A stretch of DNA of 13,367 bases from Anaerolinea thermophila (GCA_022729775.1 DZBA01000059.1:1-13367), one strand, 5' to 3'; shown: positions 1 to 6,653, counted from the first letter of the stretch. A program made the numbers and translations. Notes: generated by a model not told the origin, from the letters alone.

Positions 1-248
1 AGTATCCACGTTGGATCGAAGGGTGATGCAAGAATCTCAAAATAAGACTGTGCGCTCTTTGCATCGTTTCAGTATCCACGTTGGATCGAAGGGTGATGCA
101 AGCTTCGTGGATGGCAGACATCACACGGGTTTCTTCGTGTTTCAGTATCCACGTTGGATCGAAGGGTGATGCAAGTAATACCCAATCCGATGACCGCCCA
201 AAGAATACTCAGTTTCAGTATCCACGTTGGATCGAAGGGTGATGCAAG
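1..248 (-). CRISPR. Partial CRISPR array: 4 repeats, 3 spacers
   Basis: A 37-bp repeat (begins GTTTCAGT, ends GATGCAAG on the + strand) occurs without variation at 66-102, 139-175 and 212-248, with its last 32 bp at 1-32. Spacers are 33-65 (33 nt), 103-138 (36 nt) and 176-211 (36 nt). The repeat contains a perfect hairpin, ATCCA-CGT-TGGAT. Read on the minus strand this hairpin is followed by exactly eight bases, ACTGAAAC, much like the ATTGAAAC 5' handle left by Cas6 in type I and III systems. This suggests transcription on the minus strand, with the leader expected to the right, where instead a phage gene begins. No leader, degenerate terminal repeat or cas gene is present. Spacer 33-65 matches 1866-1898 exactly in reverse complement; spacers 2 and 3 have no match that I can see in the window. 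Confidence 0.97.
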
Positions 249-249
249 T

Positions 250-1743
250 GTGGATACGGCTGTGGGCGGCGGGCTGTCCGCTGCGGGCGGGTTGTGCTAT
301 GTGGACACTGAGCAAATTTTATATACCAATATCAGCGCGGGCGTGATGACGGTCGCGGCGAATGGTCGCGGGTATGGGGGGACGACTGCGGCGGTACATC
401 TTGACAACGCGGTCTTGAAGCGCAGTCAGATGATGGCGAATGGTCAGGATGTGCGCGTGCAGTTCAATCAAAATTTTGTGGATATTTGGACAAGCGGGAT
501 GAATACGAGCGCGACCAAAATCTGGTGCGTGCCAAAATATCAGGCTGATTTCAAAATGACTTTGTTGACCGCGCTTGGGACAGGGAGCGTGTCTGCCATT
601 GCGGTGGAAAAGACGACAGCCAACCTTGCAGTGTTGAAGCGGATGCCCGCTTCGGGATTGCTGTTGATTGAAAATGAAGTTTTTTATTATGCGGGCGTGA
701 ACATCACAACCTATGTGATTACGGTGGTGGGCAGGGCGCAGCGGGGTACGTCCGCGGCGACGCACGCGGCAAAGGTCGCTGTGAGGATGATTGAGCATGA
801 TGTATGGCTGCTGTGGGGTAACGCGAGCATTGACGCGCAAATCGTGAATGATGCGCGGAAACCGATGATCAACCTTGCGACGAGTACCAATACGACATGG
901 GTGTGGGAGTCCTTTGGGACGGCGAGCGGGACGCGCAGCGCGACATGGAGACCGACGTTGGTCAAATCGGCGGGGCAGACGAGCGCGACGCCAACACGGT
1001 TATATACCGACACACAAAACGCGGATGCGGACCCGTTTGCGGTGGTTGGGATTTCGGCGCGGGCGTTTCAATCCGCTGGGGTGTGGAAGGCAGAAACCTA
1101 CGAGGCAAACTGGCTGGTGAGTCACCCTGCTGGGTTTGCGACTGTGACCGTGAGCGGATATAAGCGGCGCACGTCAACCACGTGGTCGGTGCTGACGTTT
1201 GTGAAGTCTACCAATGGCACGACTATGACTGTGGTGTTTACCGAGGCGACGCCGACGGTTGCAAACGCATGGCAGGCATTGGCGGCGCACAGCGGAGTCT
1301 CACTGTCTACGGGTGTGTGGACAACGATTGGAATCAAGGGGAGCGGGAGCGTGACGGCTGTCGCAAACCATGAGCATGATTTTGAACTGACCGACGCGAG
1401 CGCGACGATCACCTCCGCGTCCGTGATGCAGTTGGGATTTGCCAGCACAACAGAGGATAACTATTACCTCGATGCGGCGATTTCTGTCACGGAGACGGGC
1501 GAGTCTTTACAGGTAATTGGGACGTGCAAGGTGGGGGACGAGATTGTGATTGACTGTGACGCGGAGACGATCAAGGTCAACGGCATCGAGGGCGGGATTG
1601 CGCTGGATTGGAACAGCGTGCGCGAGGGTTGGCTGGATTTACCATCGCCGCAACAAAAGTCCACTTGCACGGTGGTCTACACGGAAAACGGCGTAAGCAA
1701 TGCGGCGCTGGATATTGATTGGGAGAACAGGAACACATTATGA
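250..1743 (+). CDS. Distal tail (Dit-like) protein, 5' truncated at CRISPR junction
   Basis: The phage part of this reading frame starts right after the last CRISPR repeat, so the true N-terminus is missing. The frame happens to stay open back to an ATG at 154 inside the array, but that start is an artefact. About 497 residues are visible. Two related segments (near visible residues 12-55 and 135-175) follow the phage pattern of an acidic residue-Glu strand, then an RG-containing turn, then GTxAAxH, as in RGYGGTTAAVH and QRGTSAATHA. The middle is beta-rich and Thr/Ser-rich, possibly a lectin-like or jelly-roll insert. The last 80 residues (GDEIVIDCDAETIKVNG, then WLDLPS, then a closing DIDWENR) resemble the C-terminal strand domain of siphovirus Dit proteins. 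The stop overlaps the next start as ATGA. The order Dit, hub, fibre supports the call; the exact family is inferred. Confidence 0.7.
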   Translation: MDTAVGGGLSAAGGLCYVDTEQILYTNISAGVMTVAANGRGYGGTTAAVHLDNAVLKRSQMMANGQDVRVQFNQNFVDIWTSGMNTSATKIWCVPKYQADFKMTLLTALGTGSVSAIAVEKTTANLAVLKRMPASGLLLIENEVFYYAGVNITTYVITVVGRAQRGTSAATHAAKVAVRMIEHDVWLLWGNASIDAQIVNDARKPMINLATSTNTTWVWESFGTASGTRSATWRPTLVKSAGQTSATPTRLYTDTQNADADPFAVVGISARAFQSAGVWKAETYEANWLVSHPAGFATVTVSGYKRRTSTTWSVLTFVKSTNGTTMTVVFTEATPTVANAWQALAAHSGVSLSTGVWTTIGIKGSGSVTAVANHEHDFELTDASATITSASVMQLGFASTTEDNYYLDAAISVTETGESLQVIGTCKVGDEIVIDCDAETIKVNGIEGGIALDWNSVREGWLDLPSPQQKSTCTVVYTENGVSNAALDIDWENRNTL

Positions 1744-2774
1744 GTTATTCAAGGGTGAGCATTTATCGGCGGGACGGGTCATTTTTGACGACGATCCAGA
1801 CGCAGACGGAGCGGTCTTGGGTGCTGAATGATTTTGGGGAATGCACGTTCAAGATGCCATTGACGGATGCAAAGAGCGCACAGTCTTATTTTGAGATTGG
1901 GAATTTGGTTTTTGTTGAACATGATACGCTGCCGAATTGGGCGGGGAAGATTTTGCCCGATGTGATTTGGGGCAGCGATGAAACGGTCACATGGAAAGCG
2001 TATAGCGGCGAAGCGTTGTTGATGCTGCGGCGCTCGGTGTTTGGTCAGGTGTGGACGGCGGCAAGCCCTGGGTCCTTGTTTCGGATGCTGGTTGACCAAG
2101 CCAATCGCCCAGAGGATACGCTGATCCGCGCGGGGGAGGTCTACGAGGGCGGGACGGGCGCGCAGGATACGATGGACGGTAAGAGCATCTATGACCATGT
2201 GACGGGCATGAGCGAGTCGCGCGAACAGGATTGGGGCGTTGATCCTGTGATTGACCCTGACACGAATCGGTTGACGTGGCTGGCGCATTGGTACGCGCGG
2301 CGCGGCGCGGATGTCGCGGTCACGCTGAAAGAGGGTCTGAATTTTGAGAAGCGCGGCGAGCCGTTGCGACAGCAACGCTGGGTGGTGAATAACCTGATGG
2401 GGATTGGCGAGGGAAGCGACGGGAGTCGTCCGCGCTCGTATTTTACGGACGCGGAGAGTGTCAGCCGTTATGGGTTGATGCAGGGCAGCGAAGATTTTGC
2501 GGGGGTGTCGTCGCAGGGAACGTTGGACGCGCACACGCTCGGACGATTGAATGAGTTACGGCATCCGCGTAATACGTTTTCTTTGACGGCGTTGAACGTG
2601 GGCGAGACATACTTCGCGCTGCGGTTGGGGAATGTGCTGCCGCTGAAAAGTTTGACGTTTGGATTTGACGCGCAGGGTGAGATTGGATTGGAAACCGCTG
2701 TGCGCATTGTGGCGATTAAATACAGCGACGCGAGCGAGATTTGCGCGTTGACGTTGGACGAAGAAACGGAATAG
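1740..2774 (+). CDS. Phage tail hub protein (Gp37-like / Tal type)
   Basis: A 344-residue protein that probably forms the tail-tip hub ring linking the Dit ring to the fibre. The N-terminus (MSYSRVSIYRRDGSF, then a Trp and FGECTFKMPL, then IGNLVFVEHD and WAGKI) fits the Siphovirus ReqiPepy6 Gp37-like/Tal pattern: an opening strand, a description of the coordinate line, a low-complexity-free beta domain, then an LxxGxNL-like segment (LKEGLNFEKRGE). I chose ATG 1740, which overlaps the upstream TGA as ATGA; a TTG at 1719 is possible but lies inside the previous gene. GGGAG lies at 1720-1725, upstream. The next gene follows after 12 bp. The coding stretch 1866-1898 (about residues 43-53) is the exact target of the CRISPR spacer at 33-65. 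The family call is from pattern recognition, not a search. Confidence 0.72.
   Translation: MSYSRVSIYRRDGSFLTTIQTQTERSWVLNDFGECTFKMPLTDAKSAQSYFEIGNLVFVEHDTLPNWAGKILPDVIWGSDETVTWKAYSGEALLMLRRSVFGQVWTAASPGSLFRMLVDQANRPEDTLIRAGEVYEGGTGAQDTMDGKSIYDHVTGMSESREQDWGVDPVIDPDTNRLTWLAHWYARRGADVAVTLKEGLNFEKRGEPLRQQRWVVNNLMGIGEGSDGSRPRSYFTDAESVSRYGLMQGSEDFAGVSSQGTLDAHTLGRLNELRHPRNTFSLTALNVGETYFALRLGNVLPLKSLTFGFDAQGEIGLETAVRIVAIKYSDASEICALTLDEETE
1866..1898 (+). other. Protospacer matched exactly by CRISPR spacer 33-65
   Basis: All 33 bases equal the reverse complement of the spacer at 33-65. The identity stops exactly at both repeat borders, as expected of a real acquired spacer. The + strand flanks are TGACG on the 5' side (1861-1865) and GGGAA on the 3' side (1899-1903). 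If the array is transcribed on the minus strand, the crRNA has the same sense as the tail mRNA, which would imply DNA targeting rather than a type III RNA-guided response. Confidence 0.97.
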
Positions 2775-2786
2775 GAGAATTTTTCC

Positions 2787-5099
2787 ATGCCTGATAATTT
2801 TGACTTGAAGGGACGCGAGAATAATATTTTGAGCCGACTGCGGAAACAACAGCGGTTGCAAAAGACGGTGACGCGGCGGAATGTGCAGTTGGAGCAATTG
2901 AGCAACGTGACCGATGAAATGGGCGACATTGATTACCGCGTGAAGGACGCGAACGGGAATGTACGCGGCATCCTCTCGGCGATCAGTTTGTTGGAGGAGT
3001 TTGGGGTCAATGCGTTTTTTGCTGGATTCGATGTCAACGGCGACCCGACGATTTATATTGATTTCGATACGGGCGTGGTGAATTTGACGCAGGTCAATTT
3101 TGGCGGCTCGACGTTGTTGGAGGCGTTGGTCACGTTGCAGCAGTTGGGGTTTGTGATTTATCAGCAGGCGACGGCGAACGGCGAGACGCGGGTGCTGCGG
3201 ATGGGGATGCTGGATAATGGGACTTATCCAGAGGGGCGGATTGAGTTTTTCGCGCCTGGCGCTGAGGTGACAATCCCGAACGGGGATTTTTCGTCACTGG
3301 ATATGAGCGATTGGACAGAGACGGAAAAAGGAATTGGAGGAATTGCGCTTGCTGCTTTGGGAGATTTGGATGAAACTGCTGATATTCGGTCGTTGGTTTT
3401 TGATGGAAGCGGAAATTTATACGCTGGCGGCGATACTTTGCCTACATCGTCGGTTTGGAAATGGGACGGCAGCGCATGGAGCGCGGTTGGCGCGTTGAGC
3501 GGCGGCGGCGTCGAGGGTCTTGCGTTCGACAGCGGCGGCGATTTATTTGCATGTGGCGACTTGGTTGGTAGTGATGTACAAAAATGGAACGGCTCGGCAT
3601 GGAGCGACGTTGGAACTTTAGATGGACTTGTCCGCGCTTTGGTTTTTGATGGAAGCGGCGATTTATACGCTGGATGCGCGAACACCGTCACGGGCGCAAC
3701 TGTCAAAAAATGGAACGGCTCGGCATGGAGCGACGTTGGAACTATCAGCGACGATGTAGCCACAATTGCAATCAATGGCGGCAATTTATATGCTGGCACA
3801 ACTACAAACATTCAAAAATGGAGCGGCAGCGCATGGAGCGCGGTTGGCACGTTGAGCGGCAGCATAATAGGCATAGCGTTTGACGGTGCTGGCGTTTTGC
3901 ATGTATGCGGAAACCTTACGGGTAATGATGTGCAGAAATGGAGCGGCTCGGCGTGGAGCGCGGTTGGAACTATTAGCGGAGTTATCGCTTTAGCGTTTGA
4001 CAGTAAAGGTCGCCTTTTTTCTGGCGGCGACACTGGCGGAAATAATCTTAAAATATTGAACGGCTCGACGTGGGAAGATGCAGGAACAATCACAGGAAAT
4101 GTTGTCTCGCTTATTGCTGACGCAAACCAAAATGTCTACGCTGGCGGAAATGCGCTTGACGATTCATCCGTTTGGAAATACGCGGTCACGGTAAATGATT
4201 GGGACGCATCCGCAGGTTACGCAAGCGTGGACAGCGACGCAGACACAACCGTCGAGTTTGAAAGCGAAGCGCGGTTTGAGGTCACAGCAGGCGAGGCGTA
4301 CAATTTCGGCGTCAAGAGCGGCGGCATTGCAACGGGCGGAACGTTGTCGTTGCAAGTTGACGTTGAATTTTATACGGCACTCACTGGCGGCTCGCTGGTA
4401 TCCACTGAAACGCTGACAGCACGGAGCGGGGCAAGCGTGTCATGGACTGATAGCGCAAAAGTGATTACCGTCCCTGCCACAGCGACGCACGCGATTTTCG
4501 TCGCACGCGCATCCGCTGACGTGGCGTTTGAGGTTTGGTACGATGATTTTATGGCAGAGGCGACGGAGAATTTCACGGCGTTGATTTTCAGAGATGGCGG
4601 GCTATATTATGTGCAGCCAACTGGCGCAGAAATGCAGGTTGATAAGGGTGATGGCATGCTTGTTAGCAAGTACCGCAGCCTGTCCATCTCCACCAGTGAG
4701 TTGAGCGTTTTTTCGGTCACGCTGCCAGCGTCCGCGCTGGATGGTGGGCGTGTCCATTTTGAGGTCAACTTGGGCGTTTTGACTGGTCTTTCAAGTTTGG
4801 TTTGCAATCTCAAAGTAAACGGGTCAACTTCCGCGACACTTACGCAGACGGGTATAGGCACAGGCTACGGTCTGCTTATTAGCGGCGACTTTTTCAAAAC
4901 AGGAACAGACACGCAAACTTCATTCTTACAAACGCAATACAACAATATCAGCACAGGCACGCCGTTGATTAAAACGAAACACGCAAATACCACCGTTGAC
5001 GATGGCGCGGAGATTACGCTGTCATTTCATTTGACGGGTAACGCATCCGCGACAATACAGTCGTTGATTACTGCGACGTTGATGGGGAATGTGGGGTAA
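2787..5099 (+). CDS. Tail tip/fibre protein with inserted 7-blade beta-propeller
   Basis: A 770-residue protein, the last gene of the tail operon, probably the receptor- or glycan-binding tip. AGGAG at 2773-2777 precedes ATG 2787. In order: a basic coiled-coil-prone N-terminus (about 5-45); a virion-attachment-like region (50-160); the start of a carbohydrate-binding-like beta-sandwich (VTIPNGDFSSLDMSDW, about 160-176); seven tandem repeats of about 40 residues (about 181-468), each with (A)FD-GxLYAGG, then VxKWNGSAWSxVG; the continuation of the sandwich (NDWDASAGYASVD, VTAGEAYNF, about 470-590); and a C-terminal jelly-roll-like region (600-770). The repeats fit a seven-bladed propeller. Several blades are nearly identical at DNA level, a sign of recent duplication or recombination. 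A terminator follows 16 bp after the stop. Fold assignments are inference from pattern. Confidence 0.75.
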   Translation: MPDNFDLKGRENNILSRLRKQQRLQKTVTRRNVQLEQLSNVTDEMGDIDYRVKDANGNVRGILSAISLLEEFGVNAFFAGFDVNGDPTIYIDFDTGVVNLTQVNFGGSTLLEALVTLQQLGFVIYQQATANGETRVLRMGMLDNGTYPEGRIEFFAPGAEVTIPNGDFSSLDMSDWTETEKGIGGIALAALGDLDETADIRSLVFDGSGNLYAGGDTLPTSSVWKWDGSAWSAVGALSGGGVEGLAFDSGGDLFACGDLVGSDVQKWNGSAWSDVGTLDGLVRALVFDGSGDLYAGCANTVTGATVKKWNGSAWSDVGTISDDVATIAINGGNLYAGTTTNIQKWSGSAWSAVGTLSGSIIGIAFDGAGVLHVCGNLTGNDVQKWSGSAWSAVGTISGVIALAFDSKGRLFSGGDTGGNNLKILNGSTWEDAGTITGNVVSLIADANQNVYAGGNALDDSSVWKYAVTVNDWDASAGYASVDSDADTTVEFESEARFEVTAGEAYNFGVKSGGIATGGTLSLQVDVEFYTALTGGSLVSTETLTARSGASVSWTDSAKVITVPATATHAIFVARASADVAFEVWYDDFMAEATENFTALIFRDGGLYYVQPTGAEMQVDKGDGMLVSKYRSLSISTSELSVFSVTLPASALDGGRVHFEVNLGVLTGLSSLVCNLKVNGSTSATLTQTGIGTGYGLLISGDFFKTGTDTQTSFLQTQYNNISTGTPLIKTKHANTTVDDGAEITLSFHLTGNASATIQSLITATLMGNVG
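3580..3743 (+). repeat. 38-bp direct repeat within propeller-coding region
   Basis: Positions 3580-3617 and 3706-3743 are identical over 38 bp (both begin AAAAATGGAACGGC and end CGTTGGAACT) and lie 126 bp, or 42 codons, apart, so loss or gain of one unit keeps the frame. Related copies occur near 3469-3500, 3817-3850 and 3930-3972. They encode the KWNGSAWSxVG edge of successive propeller blades. Confidence 0.9.
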
Positions 5100-5115
5100 G
5101 AACGGATTGAAAGTT

Positions 5116-5154
5116 ACTCCCTGCTTTGTCCGCACAAGGCAGGGAGTTTTTTTT
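5116..5154 (+). terminator. Intrinsic terminator of the tail operon
   Basis: A 14-bp stem (ACTCCCTGCTTTGT at 5116-5129, with ACAAGGCAGGGAGT at 5134-5147, one G-T pair) closes a CCGC loop and runs into eight T residues (5147-5154). It lies 16 bp after the tail fibre stop and between two converging reading frames, so it separates the late operon from the switch region. Confidence 0.95.
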
Positions 5155-5587
5155 ATAACTGCTTCAGCAATTCCGCGATTTGGGCGAGGATGATTTCTTT
5201 GCCTTGCGGTTGGGATGGGGATGCGCCGAGGGTGGAAATGATGTCACGGACGCGGTCGGTGACGAGTCCGCTGTAGATTTGGTCTGTGATGATGACGTTG
5301 GCGTGCATAACGTTTTGGGAAATGGCTTTGACTTTATCCATCGTTGTGGCTAGGGAGCGGGCATAGACGATGTGTCCATGACGGAGTTTGTGCGGGGATA
5401 GATAGGGGATGTTTGCCAGATTGCACAGCAGTTTGAGGTCATCGCGCATCCCTGATAGAAACAGCATGGCGATGGCGGCGCGGGCGCGTTGGAGGCGGGT
5501 TGTTTTCGCGGCAACAGTCAGCAGGGCGCGGACTTCTGCATTGTCGAAAATCAAAATATTATTTGTCTCTTGACAAATGTTACACAC
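5153..5587 (-). pseudogene. Deleted tyrosine recombinase (integrase) remnant
   Basis: The 144-residue frame (GTG at 5587) holds parts of a phage integrase catalytic domain: an entry helix ending FLSGMR (first catalytic Arg), then PYLSPHKLRHGH (the HxxR box), then NVMHANVIITDQIYSG (the second His and the nucleophile Tyr). Only about 20 residues separate GMR from the HKLRH box, where intact enzymes have roughly 70-100 including the catalytic Lys strand. The N-terminal arm and core-binding domains are also missing. It therefore looks like an internally deleted relic rather than a working enzyme, though a small regulatory product cannot be excluded. It converges on the tail operon. Its 5' end lies in the promoter/operator of the rightward genes, and a full IntI-like recombinase sits at the far right of the window, suggesting integrase replacement. 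Confidence 0.75.
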
Positions 5588-5598
5588 GGTAGTAATAT
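5561..5598 (+). promoter_or_regulatory. Sigma70-like promoter overlapping a palindromic operator
   Basis: TTGACA (5570-5575) and TAATAT (5593-5598) are separated by 17 bp, a perfect -35 and a 4-of-6 -10. The -35 sits in a perfect palindrome ATTTGTC-TCTT-GACAAAT (5561-5578). A second smaller inverted repeat, ACACA/TGTGT (5582-5586, 5598-5602), brackets the -10. The likely start point is near 5605, giving a leader of about 40 nt before the gene at 5646. The layout fits an autoregulated promoter controlled by a protein encoded just downstream. Confidence 0.7.
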
Positions 5599-5645
5599 GT
5601 GTTTAGAAACAAATAGAAACTTGATTTCAGACAAAGGATTTCAAA

Positions 5646-5873
5646 ATGGACGACAACACATTTAAGCACATACGGGTCAAGCAAAACGCGCAGCGCAAGG
5701 TTCAGGTATTGGCGCGGGCGTTGGATGTGGACATCAACAGCCTGATTGCTTATTGGGCTGATCACGAATGGGAAAGCGCGCTAAAGGCGGGTTTGGTGAC
5801 TGGCGCGATGTTAAAAGACACTACGAAAATTAAACGGAATTTCGAGCCGATGTCCACGCTGGGGAAGGCATGA
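5646..5873 (+). CDS. Small ribbon-helix-helix-like protein
   Basis: A 75-residue protein, ATG at 5646 with AAAGGA at 5633-5638. The N-terminal half reads as a short strand (KHIRVKQ) followed by two helices (QRKVQVLARALD, then INSLIAYWADHEWESAL), the layout of Arc/CopG-type ribbon-helix-helix DNA-binding proteins. The C-terminal 30 residues are unstructured. It is the first gene behind the palindromic promoter at 5561-5598, so it could be the repressor of that promoter. It overlaps the next gene as ATGA, so the two are probably translated together. I do not recognise a named family; the fold is inferred from pattern and position. Confidence 0.65.
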   Translation: MDDNTFKHIRVKQNAQRKVQVLARALDVDINSLIAYWADHEWESALKAGLVTGAMLKDTTKIKRNFEPMSTLGKA

Positions 5874-6304
5874 CGAAAAAGACATTGCAGTCATCAAAGC
5901 AGATTGTGATGGAAGCGATTTTGGCATTTCAAAAGCGCAACCACCGAATGCCGACCTCTTATGACATTCTGTACATGACGCCACTGCAAACGACCGCGCA
6001 TGTGTGCTACGTGTTGAAGCGGCTCGAAACGCTTGGCGCTATCAAGCGCGATGGCGAGAAGTGGCACACCATGAAAATCATTGACGCCAAGAAGGTTGGG
6101 ACGGGACGCGAGTTCAAACGGTACAACGCGACGGGCGAAGAAACCAGATTGGGCGCGGTGAAAATGGCGCGAACGCTGGAAGAGCGAATGGATGATGTGG
6201 TGAAGCGCGCGAAGGAACGCGAAGCGAAGTCCACTGGAGAGGATGTCTTTTTTGAGCGGCATGGGTTGATACGTGGGGGACGGCTGCGCGGGGCGAAGAT
6301 TTGA
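5870..6304 (+). CDS. Winged-helix DNA-binding protein
   Basis: A 144-residue protein starting at an ATGA overlap with the gene before. The first 65 residues (QIVMEAILAFQKRNHRMPTS, then TTAHVCYVLKRLETLGAIKR) have the shape of a LexA- or MarR-like winged helix: helix, PTS turn, recognition helix, then a wing after GAIKRDG. The second half is rich in Arg, Lys and Glu and is probably helical (ARTLEERMDDVVKRAKERE), ending in a basic tail (IRGGRLRGAKI). No protease or ligand domain is visible. With the ribbon-helix-helix-like neighbour it makes a two-gene regulatory unit behind the switch promoter. After its stop the same frame stays open to TAG 6376, so the gene may once have been about 24 codons longer. 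Confidence 0.65.
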   Translation: MTKKTLQSSKQIVMEAILAFQKRNHRMPTSYDILYMTPLQTTAHVCYVLKRLETLGAIKRDGEKWHTMKIIDAKKVGTGREFKRYNATGEETRLGAVKMARTLEERMDDVVKRAKEREAKSTGEDVFFERHGLIRGGRLRGAKI

Positions 6305-6506
6305 GATTGCTTCGCGCTGAGCGTTGTCCACATCGAGCAAGCCGCGCATGAGTTGGAAGAAATCGGTAAGGCGGCAAAAGTCGCGGCATAGCAGGAAGGG
6401 AACTTTAACAACTGAATACACCCCGCTGCGTAACCAAGAATAATCGGTACGCGAAAACAACATGGACTCCAATAGTGAGGCAACCGAGCAGCGGATTTAT
6501 TTTGAT

Positions 6507-6583
6507 ATGTACGGGCTGAGGCTTTGCGCCTGACGCGACCGAGAGTATGCCGACAGAGGCACGCCAGCCCGTAGATTTTTTTT
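6507..6583 (+). ncRNA. Branched structured RNA or terminator ending in T-run
   Basis: A perfect 9-bp stem, TACGGGCTG (6510-6518) with CAGCCCGTA (6565-6573), encloses a hairpin AGGC-TTTGC-GCCT (6519-6531) and a second arm built from GCG/CGC (6535-6537, 6562-6564) and TGCC-GACAGA-GGCA (6548-6561). Nine or more T residues follow (6576-6584). The result is a multi-branch fold closed by a terminator-like stem, either a small RNA with its own terminator or an elaborate terminator for the regulator operon. There is no T-arm and no CCA-stem geometry, so it is not a tRNA. I recognise no known RNA family. Confidence 0.5.
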
Positions 6584-6592
6584 TGAGCGTTT

Positions 6593-6640
6593 ACCGATGG
6601 GTTGAATTTTTCAAATCATCGGTGAGCGTTTGAAAACGCT
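6593..6640. promoter_or_regulatory. Two adjacent inverted repeats
   Basis: ACCGATG (6593-6599) pairs with CATCGGT (6617-6623), and inside it TTGAA pairs with TTCAA across three T residues. Immediately after, AGCGTTT-GA-AAACGCT (6625-6640) forms a second perfect palindrome. The octamer GAGCGTTT occurs on both sides of the first hairpin (6585-6592 and 6624-6631). Such symmetric sites ahead of a long operon may be operators for the regulators encoded at 5646-6304. Confidence 0.45.
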
Positions 6641-6653
6641 TTGTCTTCTCTCT

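Noticed and set aside
80..88. GTTGGAT in the CRISPR repeat as an IntI core site (GTTRRRY) explaining the phage junction
   Set aside because: The change from array to phage sequence is at 248/249, exactly at the repeat border, not inside GTTGGAT. Spacer sharing explains it better.
103..211. Matches of spacers 2 and 3 inside the window
   Set aside because: Reading both strands I found no equivalent stretch. They may target parts of this phage outside the window.
154..249. ATG at 154 giving a 529-residue protein through the CRISPR array
   Set aside because: The first 32 codons are translated repeats and a spacer. The open frame over the junction is accidental, so the visible gene is 5' truncated instead.
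1779..2534. 251-codon minus-strand frame opposite the tail hub gene
   Set aside because: Its composition (Arg, His and Gln excess) is that of a shadow frame in GC-skewed coding DNA. The + strand protein is clearly phage-like.
6305..6376. Readthrough extension of the 5870-6304 gene
   Set aside because: The frame remains open and looks coding, but there is no readthrough signal. A decayed C-terminus is simpler.
5894..6483. Long minus-strand frames opposite 5870-6304
   Set aside because: They are Arg/His/Pro-rich mirror frames of a coherent + strand gene, with no recognisable domains and no ribosome binding sites.
6462..6533. 23-codon ORF (starts MDSNSEATEQ)
   Set aside because: No ribosome binding site and it overlaps the stem of the structured element.
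6510..6573. tRNA-like appearance of the branched element
   Set aside because: The closing stem is 9 bp, there is no TTC-containing T-arm and no anticodon-arm geometry; the T-run points to a terminator-type RNA.
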